Assembly (NCBI GenBank): GCA_949299515.1
Contig: CASGAP010000008.1
Coordinates: 17,472-81,471 of the forward strand
Length of the DNA: 64,000 nt
Source of the DNA: an uncultured Desulfovibrionaceae bacterium
GTDB taxonomy: Bacteria; Desulfobacterota; Desulfovibrionia; Desulfovibrionales; Desulfovibrionaceae
Direction: 5' to 3'
The notes under the pieces are model-generated. The model was not told where the DNA came from and searched no databases. It saw only the letters and a list, made by a program, of their open reading frames with translations. Below, piece by piece: positions 8,147 through 16,003 of the stretch. The position numbers were made by a program, and so were the translations under genes. Within the stretch, counting starts at the first letter, position 1; each line of letters opens with the position of its first letter.

Positions 8147-9490
8147 TTACCGCGCTCTGCGGTCAAATTCCGAACAGTTCAGATAAATTTCCCGCTTTTC
8201 CCGATACATAAGCTCATCTGCTTCTTTTATTATCCTATCCAAATCTTTGGTAAAATATTTATCGTACCAAACAGTGCCAAGAGCCATGCGCACCCCGCCC
8301 TGCTCCATAAGCAGACGAAGATTTGCGGCCTGCGAAAAAAAACTGCCCTCATCACAGCCAAAACTGATAACCAAAAACTCATCGCCGCCGATACGGTAAA
8401 TATCTCCTTTATCAAAATACCTCGCCAGCAGCATATAGGCATCGATAAGCATTTTATCGCCCGTAGAATGGCCGTACGTATCATTAACCCGCTTCAGCCC
8501 CATGACATCGGCATACACAATGCCCACACTTTTTTCACGCCTATACGTACGCAAACCCCGGTCAAGAGCGTGTCTGTTGTATGCACCGGTAAGCTGATCG
8601 TAAAAACTCAAATTTTCAAGCTGATTGAACAAATCCCTTCTGTTGATAAGCGAAACCAAAAACTGCCCGAGAAGCACAAGTACATTATAAATATATGCAA
8701 CATCGTCAGCCGGCGGATTGTCAATACCAAAAAAACCGATAATTTTATCACGGTAAAAAAGCGGAGCCACCACAAGACTGTGTATGCCCTGCGGAGCCAA
8801 AATAGCGTATAATGGAGGATCTGTTTCCTTTACTTTGTCCATGTCGTCGATAATAATCAGATTATTGCTTTTAAACTGCCTGTACCACATGGTCAAATCG
8901 GAAAGCGGGATATTTTTCAAATTATGTATCTGCGGCGTAACGCCGATGGCACACCATTCATACGTATTATCGCAGACTCCGTCCTTTTCTTCAAAAATAT
9001 AAGACCGTTCCCCGTGCAGTGCCTTGCCCACGTATTCCATCAAAACCTGGATTGATTTTTCCGGGTCCTGCTCGGCAAGAGCATATTTCAGCGCCTCATT
9101 GACGAGGGTTTCATTATTCATGGCCGCAGCCAAAGCTTTTTTCTGTTTTTCCTGCGCCGTAATATTAATGGCTATTCCCATACGGTATCGTCTGCCGTTG
9201 TCTTCAATAATGGTATTCTTCAGAGAAAACGCGGCATTGGCAACAGGATTAAAATAATACCACTCATAAAAACAGTTTTTTTCAATTTTACTGTTTGTGC
9301 ACATGGAACAGGGAGAATTGGAATTTTGCAGCAGCTGATAGCAAATATGTTTTTTTACTTCATCAACGGATTTCACCCCGAACAGGTCTCGGGCTATTTT
9401 ATTCATATATATCAATTGATACGTATCAACATCTGAAACATATATTATTTCGCTGAAATTTTCATAAATTTCCCAAATTTTGGATACCAT
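8147..9490 (-). CDS. PAS-GAF-GGDEF diguanylate cyclase
   Basis: 447 residues. The N-terminal PAS-like domain (about 10-110) is followed by a GAF-like domain (about 140-275, with VAPLFYRDKIIGFFGIDN) and a C-terminal GGDEF domain (about 285-440). The active-site motif GGDEF is intact at residues 368-372 and the substrate-binding KRVNDTYGHSTGD is present, so cyclic di-GMP synthesis is likely. No transmembrane helix is seen, so the enzyme is cytoplasmic. GGAGAA precedes the ATG. The PAS domain contains a CxxC (SPCSMCTN), which may bind metal or sense redox. Probably in one leftward unit with the glycosyltransferase-like gene upstream. Confidence 0.9.
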   Translation of the reverse strand: MVSKIWEIYENFSEIIYVSDVDTYQLIYMNKIARDLFGVKSVDEVKKHICYQLLQNSNSPCSMCTNSKIEKNCFYEWYYFNPVANAAFSLKNTIIEDNGRRYRMGIAINITAQEKQKKALAAAMNNETLVNEALKYALAEQDPEKSIQVLMEYVGKALHGERSYIFEEKDGVCDNTYEWCAIGVTPQIHNLKNIPLSDLTMWYRQFKSNNLIIIDDMDKVKETDPPLYAILAPQGIHSLVVAPLFYRDKIIGFFGIDNPPADDVAYIYNVLVLLGQFLVSLINRRDLFNQLENLSFYDQLTGAYNRHALDRGLRTYRREKSVGIVYADVMGLKRVNDTYGHSTGDKMLIDAYMLLARYFDKGDIYRIGGDEFLVISFGCDEGSFFSQAANLRLLMEQGGVRMALGTVWYDKYFTKDLDRIIKEADELMYREKREIYLNCSEFDRRAR

Positions 9491-9562
9491 CGGTTGATTC
9501 TCCGTATAAACTGCCTAAAAATATCATATGATTTTTTATAATTCAAGACAAAATGAAGTCTT

Positions 9563-10588
9563 TCAATATTTTTTTTGCAGAACGGCATATACACGGCGCA
9601 AAGACAAATCCAAAACTTCCTGCTGCGCAAGCAGGGCATACGCCCTGCCGACGGCCTGCCTGCGCTCTGCCAGCGTATTAAGTCTGTCCCGAACGGCACT
9701 GCCTGCGGCCAATTCACGAAAAATTTCGTCAAGCCTTGCCGCGCGCACTTTTGCGCTGTGTTTTTCCAAAACCAGCTGCCGGCCGCGCATGGCAAGTTCA
9801 TACAAAGCCTCTTCTTTTTCTTCGGAAAGCCAATGAACGGAATAATCCACTGCTTTGGCAACATCGCCGCGGGGATAAGCCGGCAGGGAATTTTCGCCGA
9901 ACGTAAAAATCGACGCTATATTGTTTTTGTCCGTAGGCATATTATCCGCAAGGCAGGCACAGCCAAGCGCCATTGCTTCAAAAGTTCTGAAATTCAGTTC
10001 CCCTGCCGCACTTTGATTTAAAATAATCCGTGTCTGCCGAAAAACCGGTTCAAAATTCCCCTTAGTTATAAATATAGGCATAAACGCTTTGTACAGCGTA
10101 AAAAACTTTTCTCTGTCCGGATTGTTTTTGTGACCGAGCGTACCCACAAAAGCAACGGGAATACGGCGGTTTTCCGTCCATTCTTTCCTGCTTTCGAAGG
10201 GACTGAATTTCTTGGCAAAAAGCGGAAAATGCTCTGCATGTTCCGGGAATTTTTCCTTTTCTTCCCCCTGGGCATACAGAACACGGTCAAAAGCGCGCGA
10301 ATAAGGCCCGTGCCACACATGACAATACGTATCAATAGAAAAAAAGACAGAAGGAATTTTCAGTTCTTCAACATAAAACAAATGCGGCAGACAGCTGTCA
10401 TCGGCATGAAAAAAAATATCGGGCGCAAAACCCTTGCCCGCACAAATATCACAAAGTCTCTGCGCCGAAATGACGGAAGTGAGCCGCAAATCACAGTCCG
10501 CACGTTCCCCTGCCCGAAAAACCCTGTGCCCTAAGGCGTTAAATTCGTCCGTAAAATACGGATTATTTCCATACTGCAAAATGTTCAT
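9563..10588 (-). CDS. Glycosyltransferase-like protein (GT1/CgeB type)
   Basis: 341 residues without signal peptide or membrane segment. The C-terminal half has the features of GT-B glycosyltransferases of the CgeB/Glyco_trans_1_2 type: FVGTLGHKNNPDR at the start of the nucleotide-sugar domain, and NFRTFEAMALGCACLADN corresponding to the EAxAxGxP donor-binding loop. The N-terminal half is Rossmann-like. A second member of this broad type is at 48646. Such enzymes in flagellated Desulfovibrionaceae often modify surface or flagellar glycans, but acceptor and sugar are unknown. The short 72-bp gap to the cyclase gene suggests co-transcription. Confidence 0.75.
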   Translation of the reverse strand: MNILQYGNNPYFTDEFNALGHRVFRAGERADCDLRLTSVISAQRLCDICAGKGFAPDIFFHADDSCLPHLFYVEELKIPSVFFSIDTYCHVWHGPYSRAFDRVLYAQGEEKEKFPEHAEHFPLFAKKFSPFESRKEWTENRRIPVAFVGTLGHKNNPDREKFFTLYKAFMPIFITKGNFEPVFRQTRIILNQSAAGELNFRTFEAMALGCACLADNMPTDKNNIASIFTFGENSLPAYPRGDVAKAVDYSVHWLSEEKEEALYELAMRGRQLVLEKHSAKVRAARLDEIFRELAAGSAVRDRLNTLAERRQAVGRAYALLAQQEVLDLSLRRVYAVLQKKY

Positions 10589-10593
10589 AACAG

Positions 10594-10624
10594 AAAAAAG
10601 CTTTTCCCTTTCGGGAAAAGCTTT
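10594..10624 (-). terminator. Terminator of the lepB-pfpI operon
   Basis: AAAGCTTTTCCC (10597-10608) and GGGAAAAGCTTT (10613-10624) form a perfect 12-bp stem with a TTTC loop; leftward reading gives a short U-run from the A-tract at 10594-10599. Confidence 0.85.
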
Positions 10625-10627
10625 GGA

Positions 10628-11215
10628 TTAAGCGTGTTTAATTTCAACGCCGAGCAATTTGACAAATTCGCCGATCAGTGCGGGATGTGCCGGCCATGCG
10701 GCAGAAGTTACCAAATTGCCGTCAACAACAGCATCGGTAAATGTCGCGTTGGGAGCCTGCCATACACCGCCTGCAAGTTTAATATCCGGCATTACGGCAG
10801 GATAGGCAGTGCATTTTTTGCCGGAAACAACGCCTGCTGCTACCAAAAGCTGCGGGCCGTGGCAAATTGCGGCTATAGGTTTTTTCGCATTTTCAAATTC
10901 CTGAACAATCTGCAGAACGCGTTCGTTCAAGCGGATATACTCGGGAGCTCTGCCGCCCGGAACATACAATCCGTCATAATCCGCGGTATTAACCTTATCA
11001 AAGTCATAATTGATCATAAAGTTGTGTCCGCGTTTTTCGGAATATGTCTGATGCCCTTCAAAATCGTGAATGCCTGTTACGACAAATTCGCCGCTTTTTT
11101 TGTCCGGGCAAACCACATCCACGGAAAAACCGCACATAACAAGCATTTGATACGGAACCATAAGTTCATAATCTTCAACAAAATCACCAGCCAACACAAG
11201 AATTTTTTTAGCCAT
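10628..11215 (-). CDS. DJ-1/PfpI family protein
   Basis: 195 residues, one DJ-1/PfpI domain. The nucleophile elbow AICHGPQ places the reactive cysteine at Cys118 followed by His119; the supporting acid is Glu14 (DFVEDYE). This is the PfpI/YhbO type, reported as protease, glyoxalase or protein/nucleotide deglycase; the cellular role is repair or stress protection. Last gene of a leftward six-gene operon, 12 nt after the dsrE-like gene. GGAGCAG precedes the ATG. Confidence 0.92.
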   Translation of the reverse strand: MAKKILVLAGDFVEDYELMVPYQMLVMCGFSVDVVCPDKKSGEFVVTGIHDFEGHQTYSEKRGHNFMINYDFDKVNTADYDGLYVPGGRAPEYIRLNERVLQIVQEFENAKKPIAAICHGPQLLVAAGVVSGKKCTAYPAVMPDIKLAGGVWQAPNATFTDAVVDGNLVTSAAWPAHPALIGEFVKLLGVEIKHA

Positions 11216-11227
11216 GTTCTGCTCCTT

Positions 11228-11569
11228 TTACGGTTTAATATAAGCAAAATGTTCATTCTGCAGGCGCACAAGCTCAACAATGCCGGCAGGAACGATTTCC
11301 ACACCGTCCATCAGCATTTCCTGCGACAGGGAAAACTTGTTTACGGCATTGCGGCAAACCCGAATCTGCAGGCCTTTTTTCTGCAGCTCGTACAATTCCG
11401 GCAGGACTGCTTCTTTTTTGAAAAGATTGATCGCGGGCCCGTTCACAAGCAGAACAACCTCTGCTTTTTGCCCTTCAATCGCCGTAAAGTAATTTGCGAT
11501 ATTTGACACTGCCACATTCAAAATGCCGCTGTCGTTCAAATCCACATGAAAAACAATATCATAATTCAT
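11228..11569 (-). CDS. DsrE/F-like family protein
   Basis: 113 residues, one DsrE-like alpha/beta domain (YDIVFHVDLND; then VVLLVNGPAINLF; then GLQIRVCRNAV). The Cys in VCRNA is where sulfur-carrier members hold a conserved cysteine, so a sulfur-relay or redox role is possible, but many such proteins are uncharacterised. Ten nt downstream of thiD and 12 nt before the PfpI gene. Confidence 0.8.
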   Translation of the reverse strand: MNYDIVFHVDLNDSGILNVAVSNIANYFTAIEGQKAEVVLLVNGPAINLFKKEAVLPELYELQKKGLQIRVCRNAVNKFSLSQEMLMDGVEIVPAGIVELVRLQNEHFAYIKP

Positions 11570-11579
11570 AATATTTTCC

Positions 11580-12395
11580 CTACCGTTTTAATTGTTCGAT
11601 TGTAGCAAGGTGATGTACGGGCCCTATACCTTTTCCCGGTGCATAGCTGTTTCGCAGGGCGCAGTTCAAAAACTCCTGTGCTTTTTTTACAGCTACGATA
11701 AGCGGCTGTTTTTTTGCAAGATACGCGGTTATGGCCGCTGAAAGCGTACAGCCCGTACCATGGCTGTTCGGCGTTTCCACGTGCGGCTGACGCAAAGGTT
11801 CCATGTTTCCTGCTCCGTCAAAAAACCAGTCCGTTACCAGTATGGGACGTTCCTCAAAATGCCCGCCTTTTATCAGCACAGCTTTTGCGCCCATATCCAG
11901 CAGTCTTTTTCCGGCTTCTTCCACAGCTTTCACGTCGGTCAGCTTTATCCCGGTAAGAACTTCCGTTTCAGGCTTATTGGGCGTGACAAGCGCTGCCAGC
12001 GGAAACAGTTTTTCCTTCATCACCGCAACGGCATCTTCTTTTATCAGGGCATGACCGCTGGTGCTCACGCAGACAGGATCCACAACCAAAGGGAAATCCG
12101 CTCCGAGTTCCGCCGCCAAAGCCTCGATAATTTCGGCACTGAACAGCATACCGGTTTTGGCGGCATGAATGGGGAAACCGTCTAGCACGGCTTTTAACTG
12201 CCGCACGACAAATTCCGGTTCCGGAGCATGAATGCCCGTTACCCCAAGGCCGTTTTGGGCTGTCAGCGCGGTTATTACGCTTGTTCCGTACACGCCCAAA
12301 CTGGCAAAAGTTTTTAAATCTGCCTGAATACCAGCTCCGCCGCCGCTGTCAGATCCGGCTATGGTCAGAGCATTGGGAAGAACTCCGCTGAACAT
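11580..12395 (-). CDS. thiD: Hydroxymethylpyrimidine/phosphomethylpyrimidine kinase
   Basis: 271 residues, full length for ThiD. It phosphorylates HMP and then HMP-P to HMP-PP for thiamine diphosphate synthesis or salvage. The start LTIAGSDSGGGAGIQADLK is the hallmark substrate loop, KTGML follows in the middle, and the C-terminal anion hole NSHGTGCT is intact. GGAGGGA precedes the ATG. It sits between a secreted META-domain protein and dsrE with gaps under 12 nt. No TPP riboswitch is visible and no other thiamine gene is nearby. Confidence 0.95.
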   Translation of the reverse strand: MFSGVLPNALTIAGSDSGGGAGIQADLKTFASLGVYGTSVITALTAQNGLGVTGIHAPEPEFVVRQLKAVLDGFPIHAAKTGMLFSAEIIEALAAELGADFPLVVDPVCVSTSGHALIKEDAVAVMKEKLFPLAALVTPNKPETEVLTGIKLTDVKAVEEAGKRLLDMGAKAVLIKGGHFEERPILVTDWFFDGAGNMEPLRQPHVETPNSHGTGCTLSAAITAYLAKKQPLIVAVKKAQEFLNCALRNSYAPGKGIGPVHHLATIEQLKR

Positions 12396-12403
12396 ATTCC
12401 CTC

Positions 12404-13885
12404 CTATAAATAAACAGCCTCAAAAAGTGCCAGCTCAATATTATTATGCAGCAATTTCAAAACAGAACCATTAATCTGCCAGGAATCCGCTTTCTGCAGA
12501 ACCTGATTAAATTCCCGGGCCTGCTCTTCGCCCTGCGGGCAAAGCATCAGCGTAGATCCGCCCTGTCCTGTTTTTATGGTTTGTTCCGCAACCTCCACAG
12601 GCATAAAAAAGTTATTGCAGCCGTCAGATCCGGAAAGCATAGTATCACGGATAATTATATGCGGTTCTCCCTGTCCTGTAAAGGTCTGCACTTCCTTTTC
12701 GTTCAGCCTGGTCAACCGCCAATAGGTATCCTGCAGCGTTGTATGCCGAAAAAGCCCGGAACAGATTTCTGTATCGTCAAGTTCCGCCCGCAGCGGGAAA
12801 AGATCCAAATTCCCTGCTGGATTACGGCGCAGTACGGCTTCCATTTTCACGGCACAGGGCTCTGCAAAACTGTCTTTTTTCAAGGAAGAATACAACAGCT
12901 TCGGAAACTGCACCGCAAAATTGACCGCAGTAACGCACTCCGCAAAATACAGAACATTGTCCCGCTCCACAATATTGCCGTGCAGGATGAACTTGCCTAT
13001 TTCAAAAAGCTCTCTGTCCGCCCTGGTGAACACAACCATATTTTTGTCATTATAGTGTCTGAAAACCAGCGTTTTTTCGTCCTGCAGCTGCGCCGTCAGC
13101 GGCACAGCGCCGCTTTGGGTAAGCTCTATGCTGTGATTTCTGTCGATCAGCGCCCAGTGGGCAACAGAAAGCCTGCCTTCCTTTTTCACAATCGCAAGGC
13201 CGTTTTTTTCCAGATACAGCGTATCCCCTTCCGTATTGGCAAACGTTCCCGGAACGGTAATTTTCTTTTCCGCCATACCCTGATCGGCTTTATGCAGAAG
13301 AATTTTGCTTTCGCGTATATTTACCGGTTCCCGTGTGGCAAAAAGCGGAACATTTTCATGATATATCGCCGCATTGACATACACAGTATCCTTTTCCCGC
13401 ACAACGCAGTCAAAGGAAAACGGCATGGGAATTCTGCCTTCCGTAGGTATGGCATACATAGCAAAAGGAACATCGTCATTATTTTTGTACAGCTCATACC
13501 TGACTTCCACTTTCGGCGGCAGCATGATACGTTCGCGGTAAAAAATTTCCCCGGCAAACACTGTCACTGTATCAGAAGATTTTTTCAGAACGTATTCCTG
13601 AGTCCCGTTATGCAGGGTCAGCGTATCCCCGTCCAAGGCCATGGCATACTCCTTTTCCTGAACCCCGGCGGACGGGATATAGGAAAACGTTACGGCAACG
13701 CTGTTTTCTGCGGTACGTTTCCAGGCATAACCGGTTTTTGTCTTATAATTTATATAGGAAAATGTTCCGTCGGGCTTAAAATAAAAATAACAGCCGAAAG
13801 AAGTTTTCCATAAGCCTGCCAGTTCGTCGGCACAGGCCGGAAAAGCAAAAAACAGCATAAAGATAACCGTTAATATTCTTTTCAT
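12404..13885 (-). CDS. Secreted multi-domain envelope protein with C-terminal META/HslJ domain
   Basis: 493 residues. The N-terminal hydrophobic signal ends near FPACADE; cleavage could be type I after ACA or lipoprotein-type at the Cys, although the lipobox is poor. After it come a lipocalin-like beta segment (about 20-100), a YbaY-like segment (about 120-205, VRYELYKNNDD onward), an NlpE-like copper-resistance segment (about 215-300) and a C-terminal META/HslJ domain (about 385-490: DTYWRLTRLNE, SDGCNNFF, then a STLMLCP motif). All of these occur in envelope-stress lipoproteins. Function not known; placed between rimO and thiD in the operon. Confidence 0.65.
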   Translation of the reverse strand: MKRILTVIFMLFFAFPACADELAGLWKTSFGCYFYFKPDGTFSYINYKTKTGYAWKRTAENSVAVTFSYIPSAGVQEKEYAMALDGDTLTLHNGTQEYVLKKSSDTVTVFAGEIFYRERIMLPPKVEVRYELYKNNDDVPFAMYAIPTEGRIPMPFSFDCVVREKDTVYVNAAIYHENVPLFATREPVNIRESKILLHKADQGMAEKKITVPGTFANTEGDTLYLEKNGLAIVKKEGRLSVAHWALIDRNHSIELTQSGAVPLTAQLQDEKTLVFRHYNDKNMVVFTRADRELFEIGKFILHGNIVERDNVLYFAECVTAVNFAVQFPKLLYSSLKKDSFAEPCAVKMEAVLRRNPAGNLDLFPLRAELDDTEICSGLFRHTTLQDTYWRLTRLNEKEVQTFTGQGEPHIIIRDTMLSGSDGCNNFFMPVEVAEQTIKTGQGGSTLMLCPQGEEQAREFNQVLQKADSWQINGSVLKLLHNNIELALFEAVYL

Positions 13886-13894
13886 ACAAACTCC

Positions 13895-15241
13895 TTATGC
13901 CAAGGCGACCAAATCATACTCCTGCGTTTCGGTAATATCCGCTTCCACAATCATTCCCGGCCGTATTTCCTCGTCGGGCGGAGCGGAAACATAGGTTATG
14001 CCGTCCACGTCGGGAGCCTGGAACCATGTGCGGCCGACATAAAGCCCCGGCCATTCGTCGTGTTCCCTGTCAATAATAATCGGCAGGCGTTCTCCCAAAT
14101 ATTCTTCAAGAATTTCTTCGCTGATTTCCGCCTGCAGCTGCATTAATTCCCCGCGGCGGGCTTCTTTGACGCTTTTTTCAACCTGACCGGGCATTAATGC
14201 CGCCTTGGTGCCTTCTTCCTGCTCATAGGCAAAAACCCCCATTTGATGAAAACGGGTTTTGTCCACAAAATTAAACAGTTTGTCAAAATGTGCGTCGGTT
14301 TCTCCCGGAAAGCCCACAATAAAGGTTGTGCGCAGCGCGGCTTTGGGGAAATATTTGCGAATGCGCTCCACAACAATTTCCGGATTCTGCGCAAACGGCC
14401 TGCCCATTTTGGAAAGAATGTCCTCATGGGCGTGCTGCAGCGGAATGTCAAAATACGGCATAAACTTTTCGCCCGCTTCCTTCAGATAGCCCAACAGGGC
14501 GTCCGTCATGCCTGCAGGATACAGATACATCAAGCGCAGGCGCTCCAATCCGTCCAAAGCAAAAAGCCTGTCCAAAAGCGGACGCAAATCTCTGTCCGCA
14601 CTGTCGCTTCCCCATGCCGTAACGTCCTGCGCCACCAGCACCAGCTCCTTAACGCCGCTTTCCGTCAGCTTTTTGGCTTCGGGCACCAAAATTTCCTTGT
14701 CAATGGAACGGTATGCCCCGCGTATGGACGGAATAGTGCAAAACGAACAATTATGACGGCAGCCTTCGCCTATTTTCAGCCATGCATAGGACGGCCCGGT
14801 GCTGAGCCGTCTTTGCTGAACGGGAATTTGCACAGAAACATTTTTATATACAAAGGACTGCCTCTTTTCCGCAGAAAGCTCAATGCCGAAATACTCCTGC
14901 ACGGCCGCGGCGGTCAGACTTCCCCAATTGTCGATATCCTTGGTTTCCAGCCACAAATTCACTTCGGGCACTTCCTTGGAAAGCTCGCACACGCCGTAGC
15001 GTCCGACCAAACAGCCGCATACGATGATAAAGCTGTGTTCGTTTGCCTGCGTTGCCACTTCCACAATGGCAGAAACGGATTCTTCCACCGCACTTTGAAT
15101 AAAAGCGCAGGTATTGATAAACACCACATCGGCATCTTCCAAATCATCCACGGCAAGAAACTCCCCGAGAGACCCCAAAACGTGTTCCGTGTCAACCAAA
15201 TTTTTCGGACAGCCCAAACTTTGCGTATACACTTTTATCAT
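13895..15241 (-). CDS. rimO: Ribosomal protein S12 methylthiotransferase
   Basis: 448 residues, standard for RimO. It adds a methylthio group to the conserved aspartate of ribosomal protein S12. The N-terminal UPF0004 domain carries cluster cysteines (C11 in LGCPKN, C45, and C77 of VCGC); the radical-SAM cluster is C161-C165-C168 (CRHNCSFC), followed by the RimO-type IPSIRGAYRS. A C-terminal TRAM domain follows. The start ATG overlaps closely with the lepB end (3 nt gap), so the two are translated from one message. Confidence 0.95.
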   Translation of the reverse strand: MIKVYTQSLGCPKNLVDTEHVLGSLGEFLAVDDLEDADVVFINTCAFIQSAVEESVSAIVEVATQANEHSFIIVCGCLVGRYGVCELSKEVPEVNLWLETKDIDNWGSLTAAAVQEYFGIELSAEKRQSFVYKNVSVQIPVQQRRLSTGPSYAWLKIGEGCRHNCSFCTIPSIRGAYRSIDKEILVPEAKKLTESGVKELVLVAQDVTAWGSDSADRDLRPLLDRLFALDGLERLRLMYLYPAGMTDALLGYLKEAGEKFMPYFDIPLQHAHEDILSKMGRPFAQNPEIVVERIRKYFPKAALRTTFIVGFPGETDAHFDKLFNFVDKTRFHQMGVFAYEQEEGTKAALMPGQVEKSVKEARRGELMQLQAEISEEILEEYLGERLPIIIDREHDEWPGLYVGRTWFQAPDVDGITYVSAPPDEEIRPGMIVEADITETQEYDLVALA

Positions 15242-15244
15242 AGC

Positions 15245-15856
15245 TTACTCTAATTTTTTGCCTATGCGGTTTAAACGCGGAGAATTTTCCTTTCCGTCCC
15301 AAGACCAGTAAATGCGCCAGGCTTTACCGTAAATTTCGTCACGGTTCACGGTTCCCCAGGCCCTGCTGTCTTCGGAATTGTCCCTGTTGTCGCCCATGAC
15401 AAAATATTCGTCGGCAGGAACTTTATAGGGAGCCATATTGTCCAGCGGGCCGAGCATATGCGGTCTTGTATGGATAATATAGGCCTCTTCCACTTTTTCG
15501 CCGTTGCGGTACAGCTGCTTGTCGCGCATTTCCATAATGTCGCCGGGCAGGCCCACAACGCGCTTAATATAATCCACGGAAGGATTTTTAGGATACTTGA
15601 AAACAATAATGTCACCGTACTGCGGCCCTTCTCCCTTATAAATCCACGTATCGGAAAAAGGCAGCTTAAACCCGTAGCTGAGTTTATTTACCAAAATATA
15701 ATCGCCGATCTGAATGGTATTGAGCATGGAGCCTGACGGAATAGTAAAGACAGACACTAAAAACAAACGGATAAATGCCGCAACGATAAGCGCAACAAGC
15801 AAGGCTTCCCCGTATTCGCGGAACACGCCTTTTTTCTTCGGTGTTATTTCTGACAT
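15245..15856 (-). CDS. lepB: Signal peptidase I
   Basis: 203 residues. Serine-lysine protease that removes Sec signal peptides at the outer face of the inner membrane. One N-terminal membrane anchor (about 20-40), then the catalytic Ser43 in PSGSM and the Lys98 in DYIKRVVGLPGD; the late box GDNRDNSEDSRAWG is intact. A single anchor and the short length are of the Gram-positive/delta-proteobacterial type. GAGGAA lies before the ATG. First gene of the leftward operon; divergent from the sigma-28-dependent gene at 16004. Confidence 0.96.
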   Translation of the reverse strand: MSEITPKKKGVFREYGEALLVALIVAAFIRLFLVSVFTIPSGSMLNTIQIGDYILVNKLSYGFKLPFSDTWIYKGEGPQYGDIIVFKYPKNPSVDYIKRVVGLPGDIMEMRDKQLYRNGEKVEEAYIIHTRPHMLGPLDNMAPYKVPADEYFVMGDNRDNSEDSRAWGTVNRDEIYGKAWRIYWSWDGKENSPRLNRIGKKLE

Positions 15857-15943
15857 AGTTTCCTCAAATAAGTATGTATCGTATTTTTAGCACGCATTAT
15901 TGCAGGACGCAAGTTTAATAACTTTACATTTCCGTCTGGCAGC

Positions 15944-15970
15944 TAATGCTTTTATTTTTTCTGCCGATAA
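15944..15970 (+). promoter_or_regulatory. Sigma-28 (FliA) promoter of the beta-helix-like protein
   Basis: TAAT (15944-15947), 15 nt, GCCGATAA (15963-15970): the -10 element equals the sigma-28 consensus exactly and the -35 (TAAA) differs at one base with the exact 15-nt spacing. It lies about 34 nt before the start codon at 16004. The same -10 octamer is present before flgM at 39413. Confidence 0.75.
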
Positions 15971-16003
15971 GGCATATACTTTTCCGTACGCTGAGGTATG
16001 GCC

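Noticed and set aside
12446..13813. 455-codon open frame on the plus strand
   Set aside because: It is antisense to the META-domain gene, lacks a ribosome site and has low-complexity, His/Arg-rich composition; a shadow frame.
15937..15952. Sigma-54-like TGGC...TGC before the beta-helix gene
   Set aside because: The GG to GC spacing is wrong for sigma-54, while the sigma-28 elements fit.
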